DNA of 64,000 nucleotides from Methanospirillum hungatei (GCF_019263745.1 NZ_CP077107.1:1116001-1180000), one strand, 5' to 3'; counted from the stretch's first letter, positions 1-9,475 are shown. Program-made: numbers and translations. The notes: generated from the sequence alone by a model not told the origin.

Positions 1-470
1 TATTCTCTTAAAGCTTCCACATCAGACTGTTGATACATTGCATCAATCCAGATCATATAATCCTGTGTGTTTTCAAAAAGATCTGTCTTGGCATTATCCC
101 GACCAAATGTAATTTCTATTAGGTGCTTTCCAATTTTTTCCTTGACATTTTCCATTTCTTTATCAAGAACAGGAAATTCTTTTTCATTAAGATCACCTCG
201 TAAATATACTACACCCGGAGTAATAACTCCAATAAAAAGACCTTTTTCAACTTTCAGAGGAATTCCTTCAGGTCCAATATTGGATATTACTGATTCCATC
301 ATTTCCGGAGATACTATCCTGATCTCAAATAATCCTTTAAAATCTTTTGTATCGCTAATACTCCTAGATATACTTTCATTTTGAATTATCTCCCCAGCCC
401 CCATGCAGGGAATCACAAAGAGAACAGTACATGTAAAAATTAATAAAAAAATTAAAAATTTTTTTATCAT
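1..470 (-). CDS. Secreted protein of unknown function, cut by window edge
   Basis: A minus-strand reading frame opens at ATG 468-470 and runs without a stop to base 1, giving about 156 residues; the C-terminus lies outside the window. The N-terminus is a signal peptide: two lysines followed by a Phe/Leu/Ile-rich core and a Cys at about residue 22, so a lipoprotein or a cleaved secreted protein is possible. The rest is charged and soluble (GLFEIRIVSPEMMESV, later YMIWIDAMYQQSD). I do not recognise a family. Confidence 0.6.
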   Translation of the reverse strand, partial: MIKKFLIFLLIFTCTVLFVIPCMGAGEIIQNESISRSISDTKDFKGLFEIRIVSPEMMESVISNIGPEGIPLKVEKGLFIGVITPGVVYLRGDLNEKEFPVLDKEMENVKEKIGKHLIEITFGRDNAKTDLFENTQDYMIWIDAMYQQSDVEALRE

Positions 471-731
471 TAGTGTATGGTACGAATTTCAGTATGTAAT
501 AATTATCCCATAAGTATTCTATAGAACTATATTAAAATCAGAGACGTATGGTTTTCTCCCTGATGATGATTTCATACTCGCATGAGTACGATTATCTCGC
601 ATCTGGTGACATACAAAGTATAATTTATATAACCTGATATATATTTAGCCTCAATTCGAAAATATAAGAATAATAAATTTCTTTAAAATGATTCCCACTA
701 ATATAATTCACCAGTATGTAAAACGTTTATA

Positions 732-1802
732 CTAACTTCCGGACATTGTATCAACCTGAAAAAAAGGTGCCCCGGGGTTATGCAATATACTGGTGGTTCC
801 TTTTTTATTTCGTCTTATTTTCAGAATATCCTCAATAAAAAGGAGACAATGTTTCAAAAATCGATGATCTACCGGGTTTTGAATACAGACCCCAGTAATA
901 CGTTCGATTATCCTATCATCACCATCATGAGGCATATCCCTGAACCAATGATCTTTGTCGAGTATGACTATTCGACTAATGGAAGAATTTTTTTGCCTCA
1001 ATTTTGTTTCAAGGAAAAAAGCATTACTAACAGGTATGTCAAGGTCTCCTGATCCATGTAGGATAAGGCATGGAGCATCGAGGATAGAAAGAAGAGCAGA
1101 CGGAGATTTATTTTCTGAAAAAAAATCATCCGGCAGGTGAATACTCATTGTATTACCATTATCTTTTAGTTTTATCACTCCTTTCCCTTTTCTAGACGCC
1201 TGGAGTATCTTTCCAAGATTAGACATGATGATTTTTGTTTCCGGATCAAGTAATGGGATAATATTCTCTCCCCGTGAATTGATTCCATTATTTTTCAAAG
1301 GTAGATATTTTTGTGTAAGGATTGAATCAATATCAGTATACATACCACCTGCGATAATATATCCAGCCGGCTTAAGCCCGTATGAAACAATTTCACAGAG
1401 CATTCTACTTCCAAATCCATGACCAAACAAAATCGTTTTTTTGATCATGATGCCAGATTCCTTTGTTATGTCTTTTATTACAGAATATGTTCTGTGTATA
1501 TATGACGATGCCATTATTTCATCATCGGTTGGAATGTTTTGAAGATTGTCTGGTTCAAGAGAAAGGGTGGCAATACCATGGCCGTTGAAAAAGTCACAAA
1601 TTTCCTTTTCGAAAGAGATCTCTCTCTTCCAGGCATCATTCCGGCTTCCCGGACCACAAAATGGAAGTAATCCATATACCCAATTTGGGAAAAATATGAC
1701 CAGAGCTCCTGAATGTTCAATCGTTGGATGAGATATTTTCCATTGCAGAATACTATGATTGGATGTGTTATGAGGATTCATGTGATGATAAAGTAATCTC
1801 AT
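732..1802 (-). CDS. Alpha/beta-hydrolase-like protein lacking the nucleophile Ser
   Basis: About 356 residues with alpha/beta-hydrolase layout: an N-terminal strand region (ALVIFFPNWVYGLLPFCGPG), a nucleophile elbow read as FGHGFGS, and a C-terminal LILHGSGDLDIPV (acid) followed by a DKDHWF segment (candidate catalytic His). The elbow should read GxSxG, but the codon at the Ser position is GGA (Gly), so classical esterase chemistry looks lost. A GTG start at 1841 is possible; I prefer ATG 1802, which has AGGT just upstream. It is convergent with nothing and lies downstream of the hcg cluster on the same strand, but a terminator-like hairpin separates them. Substrate unknown. Confidence 0.6.
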   Translation of the reverse strand: MRLLYHHMNPHNTSNHSILQWKISHPTIEHSGALVIFFPNWVYGLLPFCGPGSRNDAWKREISFEKEICDFFNGHGIATLSLEPDNLQNIPTDDEIMASSYIHRTYSVIKDITKESGIMIKKTILFGHGFGSRMLCEIVSYGLKPAGYIIAGGMYTDIDSILTQKYLPLKNNGINSRGENIIPLLDPETKIIMSNLGKILQASRKGKGVIKLKDNGNTMSIHLPDDFFSENKSPSALLSILDAPCLILHGSGDLDIPVSNAFFLETKLRQKNSSISRIVILDKDHWFRDMPHDGDDRIIERITGVCIQNPVDHRFLKHCLLFIEDILKIRRNKKGTTSILHNPGAPFFQVDTMSGS

Positions 1803-1841
1803 ACCTATTAATACTTTCTTAATTTTTTGTAGCAAAGCCAC

Positions 1842-2124
1842 TTACAAAATTTACGTGAATTTAGATATGATATTGTATTTGTTGTAAATTTGATTGGTGT
1901 TACAAAAATAATGGAATTATAATCTCCATTTAGGTAAGACAAAATTATAATTTCGTAATAATTTTTTACTTAAAAACGAATATCATATTGGCAGGATTGA
2001 GGGAATTTTTTCAGAGATTTTCAAATTTCTGAAAAACGGGAATAAATGAATCACGAAGCTGGAGAGTTATTGATAATTTTCCCAATACCTGCCACATCAT
2101 ACAATACTGATTTTTCTCTCGTTA
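1842..2124. other. AT-rich intergenic DNA, no gene seen
   Basis: About 280 bases between the hydrolase-like gene and the hcg terminator. It holds long A/T runs consistent with a promoter for the minus-strand gene at 1802, but no reading frame or strong hairpin that I can support. Confidence 0.4.
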
Positions 2125-2145
2125 AAAAACGTTATGAACGTTTTT
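2125..2145 (-). terminator. Hairpin terminator after hcgG
   Basis: Inverted repeat AAAAACGTT-atg-AACGTTTTT lies 8 bases beyond the hcgG stop. Read on the minus strand it ends in a T run. It is symmetrical and would act in either direction. It marks the end of the hcg operon. Confidence 0.6.
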
Positions 2146-2152
2146 AATATAT

Positions 2153-3670
2153 TTAGATAAGAGTAATCGCATCAGAATAACTCCATGACATTTTTTGAAC
2201 CAGTGCGGGGATAGTGGAGCAAATAATAGTCGTATCTGCATTTTCATAAGCAGAGAGATCATTCGATTCTGCTGGAATTACTAAAGAGGATAATTCAGAT
2301 TGCAAATTATCAACGGTTGTCTTTTCAACCCAGGGATCGATATCACTGATGGTGATATCTTGAACAATGCCATCTAATTTTTTTGCTATAACCCATGAAA
2401 CAAACCTACCACCAAATAAAGCAACATTATCCCCAATTTGTCCATCCATTGCCATTGCCGCGATATCAGACGCAGTTTTTAACACTCTGGTCTGTTCATA
2501 AAGCGGAGTATGTGAGAGGCATGCCCAATGTGCATCTCCAACATAAGTAAACCCAATCTTTTGTGGGTATACATTTTCAGTCCCGACCACTTTAATTGAT
2601 TTCGCCAGGGCAATGAGTTCTTCTTTCTGAATGGGAGTTTGAGTCCACCGGTCCCTAACTTCTTCTTTCATAATTTGAATAACCCTTGGCAAACCAAACT
2701 GACCTCTTTTTGCAGTACCAGGTTCATATCCGCACATATATCCATGGTGGTTTTTCGGGAAACCAGTGATGATTGCGTTTAATCCTGCCCGAAGTCCAAT
2801 TCTGCATTCATCCTCATATGCACCATTGGTTGCAACAATTTTACCAGGAGCTAGAATCCTACCAATTGTTACAGCATGAGCAAATGAAGTGAGACGATCC
2901 GAAGCACAATTAAAAGGGCCTCCTTCAATAACAAATACATCAATTCCTAGATCAAGACCTGCAGAAAATCCTGAAAGCAAATCTTCATAGCCATCACCTA
3001 CAAAAAGGATTCCTTCTGTCCCTTTTCCATATTTTTTTGCCAGTTCCGCGATTTCTTTTGCTTCATCTAATGGTGCTGCATGCCCTTCTGCACCTTGAAC
3101 ACATGTCAGATTTACAGCTACAGATGATGAGATTTTTATCCACTCTTCTCGATCAAATAGACCATCCCTTTCTTTGTCAAGGAGTCGTGCATGGATTCGG
3201 TCACGAGGACATCCATCAAATGGTGGACCCTCATTATAACACTGTCCAGGACAACTGATAATTTCCTGTGGAAGTCTCATTGGACCATATCTTCCGAAAT
3301 GATCCAAGTCCAATGGAACATCAGTAATTTCTCGAACTTCTCTTAGAAGATCTATTCCCCTCATACCATGTGCTTCGGCAATGTCAGCAAAAGCATAGGC
3401 ACATACATGTATTGATGCTCCAATTAAATCCGCAATTCTTGAATTTCCTAAAATGTCTCGTTTTTCAAGATCTGAAGCGCATGTTCCTACCAGAATTTCA
3501 GTCAGATCACAACCGAGAGGGAAACGCTTGAAATTATTACCTAGGTTGATTGCCTCTTCCCTGTTTAGTGAACACACCGCTTGAACTATTTCTTCAGGAT
3601 CTTTCTCCATTTTAGAGAGTTCCCATGCCTTGTCCAGATCTACTGCAGCTTGCCTTAAGAGTTCTATCAT
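2153..3670 (-). CDS. hcgG: HcgG (HmdC-type) Fe-GP cofactor biosynthesis protein
   Basis: A 505-residue protein matching the HcgG/HmdC family of Hmd co-occurring proteins. Visible conserved stretches include CPGQCYNEGPPFDGCPRD (residues about 140-157), a glycine-rich GTEGILFVGDGYEDLL, NGAYEDECRIGLRAGLNA and a C-terminal Rossmann-like DNVALFGGRFVSWVIAKK. The family is needed with the other hcg genes for the iron-guanylylpyridinol cofactor of [Fe]-hydrogenase; its exact reaction is not settled and it has been described as fibrillarin-like. It is the last gene of the cluster, 120 bases after hcgF, with a terminator right behind it. Cys-rich segments could bind a metal or the cofactor precursor (inference). 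Confidence 0.88.
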   Translation of the reverse strand: MIELLRQAAVDLDKAWELSKMEKDPEEIVQAVCSLNREEAINLGNNFKRFPLGCDLTEILVGTCASDLEKRDILGNSRIADLIGASIHVCAYAFADIAEAHGMRGIDLLREVREITDVPLDLDHFGRYGPMRLPQEIISCPGQCYNEGPPFDGCPRDRIHARLLDKERDGLFDREEWIKISSSVAVNLTCVQGAEGHAAPLDEAKEIAELAKKYGKGTEGILFVGDGYEDLLSGFSAGLDLGIDVFVIEGGPFNCASDRLTSFAHAVTIGRILAPGKIVATNGAYEDECRIGLRAGLNAIITGFPKNHHGYMCGYEPGTAKRGQFGLPRVIQIMKEEVRDRWTQTPIQKEELIALAKSIKVVGTENVYPQKIGFTYVGDAHWACLSHTPLYEQTRVLKTASDIAAMAMDGQIGDNVALFGGRFVSWVIAKKLDGIVQDITISDIDPWVEKTTVDNLQSELSSLVIPAESNDLSAYENADTTIICSTIPALVQKMSWSYSDAITLI

Positions 3671-3790
3671 ATGATTTCCACAATTAAATTTTGTATAAGT
3701 ATTACTTATGATTAAATTATTAAAAATAATTATGTAATTTTTTAATTCTGATCTTATTATAGATTAAAAAACTGCATTTGTATGTTAAAA

Positions 3791-4297
3791 TTATATACCT
3801 GGTGAAAATTCTTGCTCCAATATCTTTTCTAACATCTCGAGTGTTTTTATTATGCCAGATTGTTGTCTTTTCTGAATGACAGGATAAGAATCGAATAGGA
3901 GATTAGCATCACATTCTGAGGAAAATTTTACACATTTATCATGGTAAGAAATAGCTATCCCGCCTTTCCCAATACCTGCAGTTGTGCCAATTCCAATATC
4001 TGCACCAGTAATACGTTTTACGGATTTTGCCATGATCTCCGCCATAATCAAATCCTGATCCTGATCATACACTTTTATATCATGAAGGTTTGCAACTGGA
4101 TTAAGAGGAGCACACCCTAAAACCGTATTGACCCCTGACAAGGTTGGAATAAAAAGTCCGGCAATCAGAGATAATTGGTATCTGCTATTTACTAATCTCC
4201 AATTAAATGAGAGTGGATATCCTCGGGAAAAAGCATGAATTTCAGTAGCAATTTTACCATGGGTAAAACACTCCGCTGTTGCTATTCGGATCAGCAT
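3791..4297 (-). CDS. hcgF: HcgF, guanylylpyridinol-binding protein
   Basis: A 168-residue protein with the N-terminal motif RIATAECFTHGK; Cys10 corresponds to the Cys known in HcgF to form a covalent thioester with the activated carboxyl group of guanylylpyridinol, on the way to the acyl ligand of the Fe-GP cofactor. A second conserved block is GIGTTAGIGKGGIAI near residues 100-115. The start overlaps the end of hcgE by 7 bases, so translation is probably coupled. Length and motif fit the family well. Confidence 0.9.
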   Translation of the reverse strand: MLIRIATAECFTHGKIATEIHAFSRGYPLSFNWRLVNSRYQLSLIAGLFIPTLSGVNTVLGCAPLNPVANLHDIKVYDQDQDLIMAEIMAKSVKRITGADIGIGTTAGIGKGGIAISYHDKCVKFSSECDANLLFDSYPVIQKRQQSGIIKTLEMLEKILEQEFSPGI

Positions 4298-4920
4298 TTG
4301 TTATGCAATGCCTTCAGTATTTCTCGGGTAATTATCTCCGAAACCCTATCAAGAACATATGGAGTGACCGGTTCCCAATCACGGATGAGTTTTCCTGTAC
4401 CAATAAGCAGATGATTATGGACTCCGAATGATTGAAGTGAACTAACAATAGGATTATTCGTATCAGCAGATAAGATATCAGTCGTTACAATTGGCTCTTC
4501 TCCAATCCCAAATACTCCCATCGTACTGATGGTTATTGCCCCTAATTTTTGGGCATGATGAATGATAGCAGCAGTAAGTGGTAATGTATCGCCTCCAGCT
4601 ATCTCAATACAGATAACATCACCAGAAATATGCCCCAGGTTTTTTACAGATATATATTCTGGGATTGCAATAATTTTCTTTGATAATCCGTATCCCATAT
4701 ATTTTCTAAATGCTATTACTTTGAAATCGCCTACTGATCCAAACGGTTTGAATATTACATCATCGTCAGAAATTTTTTGTCCATCTATTACGGTGAGAGA
4801 TGCCGGCCCTCCCCTGTGTACCTGTACCAGATTAAGCGCAGTCCTCAAACCAAGTCTCCCCAGACCAACAAGAGTAACTTTTCCTCGGGGATTTTTATTC
4901 ATTTCAATTGTTTCTATCAT
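4291..4920 (-). CDS. hcgE: HcgE, E1/ThiF-like adenylyltransferase
   Basis: HcgE activates the carboxyl group of guanylylpyridinol by adenylation, like the ubiquitin E1/ThiF family. The sequence shows a nucleotide-binding loop VTLVGLGRLGLRTAL close to the N-terminus, the acidic VIDGQKISDDD strand end, and an Arg/Gly stretch QVHRGGPAS typical of HcgE. I start it at ATG 4920, six bases after the hcgD stop, giving 209 residues; an upstream ATG at 4959 would add 13 residues and overlap hcgD. Neither has a clear ribosome binding site. Fourth-from-last gene of a tight operon. Confidence 0.88.
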   Translation of the reverse strand: MIETIEMNKNPRGKVTLVGLGRLGLRTALNLVQVHRGGPASLTVIDGQKISDDDVIFKPFGSVGDFKVIAFRKYMGYGLSKKIIAIPEYISVKNLGHISGDVICIEIAGGDTLPLTAAIIHHAQKLGAITISTMGVFGIGEEPIVTTDILSADTNNPIVSSLQSFGVHNHLLIGTGKLIRDWEPVTPYVLDRVSEIITREILKALHNKC

Positions 4921-4925
4921 ATTAA

Positions 4926-5666
4926 TTAGACCGAGAGGGTGTTCATAATATTCTGCCATGGCAGAGCTTCGTTTCTTACTATTACATTCGGGCCAAGTGT
5001 GGCGATAAAATTCCCAAGTCTACACAGACCAGGAAACTCAGTTGCATAATGAGTTGCATCAATCAGAGTTAATCCAGCTGCTTTTGCAAGAATCGCACCA
5101 GGATGAGTCATATCTCCTGAAACAAAAACATCAACCTTTTTTTCAATAGCTATCTGAATGAGTTTAGAATTCAAACCAAAACCTGACACCAATGCAACCT
5201 TTTTGATCATTTTTAAGTTATTATAATTCACGATACGAATATCCATTATTCTGAGTTTTTTTTGTAATTCGCGAATAAATCGTTCTAATGACACCGGGCC
5301 ATTCAAGATCTGTCCAATTCTCCCAAGTTTATTCTCATCATCAAGGAGAGATTCTGGGACAATATGGAGACAATCAGCAAGAGCATCGCATGCTCCTCCT
5401 TGAATAATATCCCAGTTTGAATGAATGACATATGTAGGAATTAGCGGAATGGTAATTGGGGGATGATGAAGAATCAGAAGATCAAATTGATTATAATACT
5501 CATTTTCTAAAGGTGAAGGTGAGATATAATCCATTAGTACGAGAATATTTTGGACATAGAATATAGCGGGATCAATAGTACCAATATAACCAACAATATC
5601 ACCCTTCATTGCCAGTTTTAATGGAATTTCCTGCTCAATTATCTGAAAAAGTTCTGATGCTTTCAT
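4926..5666 (-). CDS. hcgD: HcgD, NIF3-like iron-binding protein
   Basis: A NIF3/YbgI-family protein, proposed to supply or handle iron for the Fe-GP cofactor. Family signatures are visible: LLILHHPPI in the first half (metal-binding His pair) and DATHYATEFPGL near the C-terminus (His and Glu of the dinuclear site). I choose the ATG at 5666 (246 residues, MKASELFQIIE), which lies 4 bases after the hcgC stop; an ATG at 5717 in the same frame would overlap hcgC by 47 bases and add a hydrophobic stretch not expected for this soluble family. Confidence 0.88.
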   Translation of the reverse strand: MKASELFQIIEQEIPLKLAMKGDIVGYIGTIDPAIFYVQNILVLMDYISPSPLENEYYNQFDLLILHHPPITIPLIPTYVIHSNWDIIQGGACDALADCLHIVPESLLDDENKLGRIGQILNGPVSLERFIRELQKKLRIMDIRIVNYNNLKMIKKVALVSGFGLNSKLIQIAIEKKVDVFVSGDMTHPGAILAKAAGLTLIDATHYATEFPGLCRLGNFIATLGPNVIVRNEALPWQNIMNTLSV

Positions 5667-5670
5667 GGAA

Positions 5671-6459
5671 TCAACACATCCGATCCAGAAGGCGGGAATT
5701 AATACAAGAAAGAACATTTTCGATTACGTAATTAATATCCAGGTTTTTTAGAGAAGAAGCGACTAGAGCGGGTTTAGAGAGGACCTCTAAAAATAGGTCT
5801 GGATTTTTATCTTTGAACAAGATTCGTTCAAAAAAATCCAGGGTGGAAGAACTGTAGAGCACTCCTTCTTTGCTCTCTACTTCTTTCATCGACTTTTTCA
5901 CTACTTCAAGAGTCAATGTCATAGTGCCCGATGTTTTTGTCATCAAACCATCTGTTTTGATTATCCCACACATACTGGAGGGATAAATACTCATCTGGGA
6001 TAACAGGTTACTGATATTTCTCGTATATTGGTCACTACCATCTGAACTGGGATCTTCAATGATGAATGCCTTTGGAGGATGGAACAGAGCTAATTCTTGT
6101 GAAGTGATCCCACCAAGCCCCGTTGTATTTATGATAACATCGAACTCATCTTTGATAATCTCCTTTATATCCGTTACAAACCGAATATCCGGGTGAAAAA
6201 AACCGCTTAAATGTGGATAGATATCAAGAACAGTAACCTGGGTTGAATGAATGAGGTAATTTGCAAGTCTGATTCCAGTAAGATATGATCCAATTATTAA
6301 ACAGTGGGCAGGGTCAAGATTTTTTTCATCTAGCCAGGACAATACTCCTTGAATCTTTTTTTCACAAATTAATTCAATGATATTGAGGAATGAGTATTGA
6401 GAAAACACTGTAGTAACAGTTTCTGTAATACCAGTTTCTGTATCATACGGGGGTAGCAT
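5671..6459 (-). CDS. hcgC: HcgC, SAM-dependent pyridinol methyltransferase
   Basis: HcgC methylates the pyridinol ring at C3 using S-adenosylmethionine. The 262-residue protein has a Rossmann strand-turn-helix CLIIGSYLTGIRLANYL (about residues 51-67), a following acidic strand end VTVLDIYPHLSGFF, and a second-half NTTGLGGITSQELALF block. The start at ATG 6459 overlaps hcgB by 17 bases in another frame; the open frame continues upstream but that part translates hcgB DNA out of frame. Identification rests on fold motifs plus its position between hcgB and hcgD. Confidence 0.85.
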   Translation of the reverse strand: MLPPYDTETGITETVTTVFSQYSFLNIIELICEKKIQGVLSWLDEKNLDPAHCLIIGSYLTGIRLANYLIHSTQVTVLDIYPHLSGFFHPDIRFVTDIKEIIKDEFDVIINTTGLGGITSQELALFHPPKAFIIEDPSSDGSDQYTRNISNLLSQMSIYPSSMCGIIKTDGLMTKTSGTMTLTLEVVKKSMKEVESKEGVLYSSSTLDFFERILFKDKNPDLFLEVLSKPALVASSLKNLDINYVIENVLSCINSRLLDRMC

Positions 6460-6937
6460 TTTTTTCCCTCGTGAATCCGATACGTTCGAGTGCAGAAGAC
6501 AATTCTTCAACAACAGCATCATAAACAGTCTTCGTATGAAAAATATGGGGTGGAGATAGAGCTGCTGACAGAATACGACCTTTTCTGTCAATGATAATGA
6601 GCATAGAACCAGATCCTGGAATTCCAAGTCTTCCCCGGGCGATAACAAGGTCGGCATCGCATAAATCCAGTGCCATATGTGCTTTGGTGAGAGCAGGTAT
6701 CCGGCTTAAGTCACAACAATGTGTATAAAATTGGAGATGAATCGCCGAATTGAGACCATATGATTCCAATGTTGAGTTAATTGCTTGCAATTTTTCATCA
6801 TTCCAATTCGGAACGACGATTTTTCTTGCTGCTCTAATATAGGATTGAATTTCCTGAACTTCTTCGAAGGTATCCCCTTTACGGAATTTTAACGCAGATT
6901 CTTCATAAGCAACATGGATTTTTTTTTCTAAACTCAT
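6443..6937 (-). CDS. hcgB: HcgB, pyridinol guanylyltransferase
   Basis: HcgB joins GMP from GTP to the pyridinol precursor to form guanylylpyridinol. The 164-residue length fits the family (DUF3236). Conserved stretch ADLVIARGRLGIPGSGSML followed by DRKGRILSAALSPPHIFH is characteristic. An AGGA ribosome binding site precedes ATG 6937, and the gene starts 14 bases after the hcgA stop. Its end overlaps hcgC, consistent with coupled translation. Confidence 0.9.
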   Translation of the reverse strand: MSLEKKIHVAYEESALKFRKGDTFEEVQEIQSYIRAARKIVVPNWNDEKLQAINSTLESYGLNSAIHLQFYTHCCDLSRIPALTKAHMALDLCDADLVIARGRLGIPGSGSMLIIIDRKGRILSAALSPPHIFHTKTVYDAVVEELSSALERIGFTREKNATPV

Positions 6938-6951
6938 AGTATCCTGAAATT

Positions 6952-7995
6952 TTAACTTACTATAGGAATATTACGTTGTAGATGCATCGAATGCGATTTA
7001 AAAGATGTTTTTAATCCCATTTCATGAATTACGGATAGAACATTCGGTAATGTACCACACTCAGGGTTTCCGACTCCTTTGATATCATGAGGATATGAAT
7101 CAGGTATAACAGTCGCAAGATTATCTGCTCCTGCAAGAAGTGAATATCGGACATTTTCAGGACCAATTGTAGGAGTAGGTACTGTAATACGGATTTCTGG
7201 AAAGAGGATCCGAGTTACGGCAATCGTTATCATCTGTTCTTTCAGCGAACAGGGAGGATGATTTTGCATAGGAGTATCCTTATATGGATTAAAACCCATA
7301 ATTGGGATTTCCCGAAGGTTTGGAAATTGTTTTAAAAAATGCAGATGGTGTATCCGATCAGAATAGGATTCACCAATACCGATGAGGAGGCCTGATGATA
7401 ACTCCAGACCACTCTCTGATATCATATTACAGGTCCGGATCCTATGAGAAAGTCTTTCACCGGGTTTGATATAATAAAATAATGTTTCATTCGTAGTTTC
7501 AATGTTACAACAAACAGTATCTGTCCCATAGTCAGCTAATTTTTTGAGAGTTTCAGAGGTAAGATCCGTTCCCACATTTACTAAAAGATTAAGAGAAGTG
7601 TTCTTTTTTACAATTCTTGCTGCATCGACAGCATGTTCTCCGTTATGACCATGTGCTCCTGAACAACTTACTCTGGGAATTCCTGATTCTTCAATGATTT
7701 TTGCTGCTTTAAGAATCTCATCAGGTGTTTTATAAAAGGGATGATAATACCCACCTGTTGATGTTCCTGCAGCAAATCCGCAATATTTGCATTTCGGGAC
7801 AACGGAACATTGATTTGTGATGTGGATGGTAGATGTCAGGGTAATATGTTTACCCAGGTCATCTCTGATAGATTGAGCAATATTAAGAATACGCTGAAAA
7901 TCAACATCATTATTAACTGATGAAAATAATTTCAGAATATCAGACCTTTCTAGAGAATCATCATGTTTTATCTTTTTGAGTATGTCCTGTATCAC
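6952..7995 (-). CDS. hcgA: HcgA (HmdB-type) radical SAM enzyme
   Basis: A 347-residue BioB-like radical SAM protein, the first gene of the hcg operon. Its cluster motif is CSVVPKCKYC, i.e. CX5CX2C, the spacing typical of HcgA rather than the usual CX3CX2C. Other conserved parts are the GHNGEHAVDAARIVKK helix, LLIGIGESYSDRI and PTPTIGPENV. The family is implicated in making the pyridinol ring or its substituents. Translation starts at GTG 7995, supported by an AGGTG ribosome binding site 6 bases upstream; no ATG is better placed. Confidence 0.9.
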   Translation of the reverse strand: MIQDILKKIKHDDSLERSDILKLFSSVNNDVDFQRILNIAQSIRDDLGKHITLTSTIHITNQCSVVPKCKYCGFAAGTSTGGYYHPFYKTPDEILKAAKIIEESGIPRVSCSGAHGHNGEHAVDAARIVKKNTSLNLLVNVGTDLTSETLKKLADYGTDTVCCNIETTNETLFYYIKPGERLSHRIRTCNMISESGLELSSGLLIGIGESYSDRIHHLHFLKQFPNLREIPIMGFNPYKDTPMQNHPPCSLKEQMITIAVTRILFPEIRITVPTPTIGPENVRYSLLAGADNLATVIPDSYPHDIKGVGNPECGTLPNVLSVIHEMGLKTSFKSHSMHLQRNIPIVS

Positions 7996-8246
7996 AATAA
8001 CACCTGATATCTTAAGTAATAATTTTTGAATATTCTTGTTAAAATTTTATACATTTATTATTTTTTATAATTTTTGTTTATTCACATTGAAACTATTGTT
8101 AAATTTATTTGAATCTTATAATTAAAGATTAAATGATAAAATATATAGCATTATAAAATAAGCAATTATTACTGCTATTCATATTTGTATTACTAAATTA
8201 GATTTAAATATAAATTGTGAATATGCAGTAATACATAGGAGAGAAC
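7996..8246. promoter_or_regulatory. Divergent hcgA/hmd promoter region
   Basis: A 251-base, very AT-rich spacer between the divergent hcgA and hmd genes must hold both promoters. On the plus strand TTTAAATATAAA at 8203-8214 is a good archaeal TATA box, about 33 bases before the hmd ATG, implying a short leader that includes the GGAGAG ribosome binding site. A matching box for hcgA on the other strand is likely within the A/T runs at 8030-8110 but I cannot choose one. Co-control of enzyme and cofactor genes is inferred. Confidence 0.6.
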
Positions 8247-9305
8247 ATGAAAGTTGCAATACTAGGGGCCGGATGTTACCGGACACATGCGGCTGCCGGA
8301 ATCACAAATTTTTCACGTGCATGTGCTGTTGCTGAAAAGGTCGGTAAACCGGAGATATCAATGGCCCATTCTACAGTTATAATGGGAGCCGAACTAAAAT
8401 ATTTGGCAGATATATCTGACATAACAATTTCCGATCCAATCTTTGACGGACAATTTACAGTCATTGATGATTTCGCATACGAAGATGTTATGAAAGCTCA
8501 CCTAAGTGGAAATCCTGAATCCATCATGCCACAAATTCGGGCAAAGGTCAAAGAAGTTGCAAAAGAGCTGCCTAAACCACCGAAAGGAGCAATTCATTTC
8601 ACTCACCCAAAAGATCTTGGTTTTAAAATTACAACCAATGATAGTGAAGCAGTTAAGGATGCAGATTGGATCATTACCTGGCTACCTAAAGGCGATATGC
8701 AGAAGGGAATAATCGAAAAGTTTGCTGGAGATATTAAAGAGGGTGCGATAATTACCCATGCATGCACAATTCCCACGACGAAATTCTATGGAATTTTTGA
8801 GGAATTGGGCCTCACGAAATCCAAAAATGTTCAGATATCGTCTTATCATCCTGGAGCTGTTCCTGAGATGAAAGGACAAGCATTCATTTCTGAGGGATAT
8901 GCATCAGAAGAAACCATTAAAAAACTGATGGATATTGGAATGAAAGCACGAGGCGAAGCATTCAAGCTTCCTGCTGAACTTCTTGGGCCGGTATGTGATA
9001 TGTGTGCTGCCCTTACTGCGATTACATATGCTGGACTTCTCACCTATCGTGAATCGGTGATGAATGTTCTTGGAGCTCCAGCTAGTTTCACCCAGATGAT
9101 GGCGAAAGAATCACTGGTTCAACTTACTGCCCTTATGGATAAAGTAGGTATTAAAAATCTCGAAGAACATCTTGACCCCGGCGTATTCCTCGGAACTGCT
9201 GATTCTATGAATTTTGGTGCAATTGGAGAAGTATTGCCCCCGGTTCTTGAAGCGCTGGGAAAACGGAAATTAAAATCCTGTACCCCAGAAGGGATGTGTG
9301 AGTAA
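8247..9305 (+). CDS. hmd: [Fe]-hydrogenase Hmd
   Basis: H2-forming methylene-tetrahydromethanopterin dehydrogenase: reversible reduction of methenyl-H4MPT with H2 in the CO2-reduction pathway, independent of nickel and F420. The 352-residue protein starts with the dinucleotide-type loop AILGAGCYRTHAA, including His14. Cys173 in THACTIPTTKF corresponds to Cys176, the iron ligand of the Methanocaldococcus enzyme; His201 (SSYHPGAVPEMKG) is also in place. The C-terminal helical domain (LGPVCDMCAALTAITYAGLL) is complete. All catalytic residues are present, so this is a true Hmd rather than the HmdII paralogue. Strong GGAGAG ribosome binding site; divergent from its cofactor operon. Confidence 0.97.
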   Translation: MKVAILGAGCYRTHAAAGITNFSRACAVAEKVGKPEISMAHSTVIMGAELKYLADISDITISDPIFDGQFTVIDDFAYEDVMKAHLSGNPESIMPQIRAKVKEVAKELPKPPKGAIHFTHPKDLGFKITTNDSEAVKDADWIITWLPKGDMQKGIIEKFAGDIKEGAIITHACTIPTTKFYGIFEELGLTKSKNVQISSYHPGAVPEMKGQAFISEGYASEETIKKLMDIGMKARGEAFKLPAELLGPVCDMCAALTAITYAGLLTYRESVMNVLGAPASFTQMMAKESLVQLTALMDKVGIKNLEEHLDPGVFLGTADSMNFGAIGEVLPPVLEALGKRKLKSCTPEGMCE

Positions 9306-9348
9306 AATAAGTTTGTTATAACCATACTAAAGAGACAATTTTTTCATT

Positions 9349-9380
9349 AACCTGGCAGATGCCATTCCTGCCAGGTTTTT
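9349..9380 (+). terminator. Intrinsic terminator of hmd
   Basis: Perfect 10-bp inverted repeat AACCTGGCAG / CTGCCAGGTT with a short loop followed by a T run, 44 bases after the hmd stop. Confidence 0.85.
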
Positions 9381-9475
9381 ATCTTTCCTAAATTGTTCTT
9401 CAATCATACTGCTTTTTATTATTTTGTATAATCATTTATAGATTTTAAAGATAGAGATAATATTATTTAATACGA

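Noticed and set aside
67-384. Plus-strand 105-codon frame at the left edge
   Set aside because: The minus strand carries a better frame with a signal peptide; the plus frame is its shadow, rich in Ser/Phe/Ile with no ribosome binding site.
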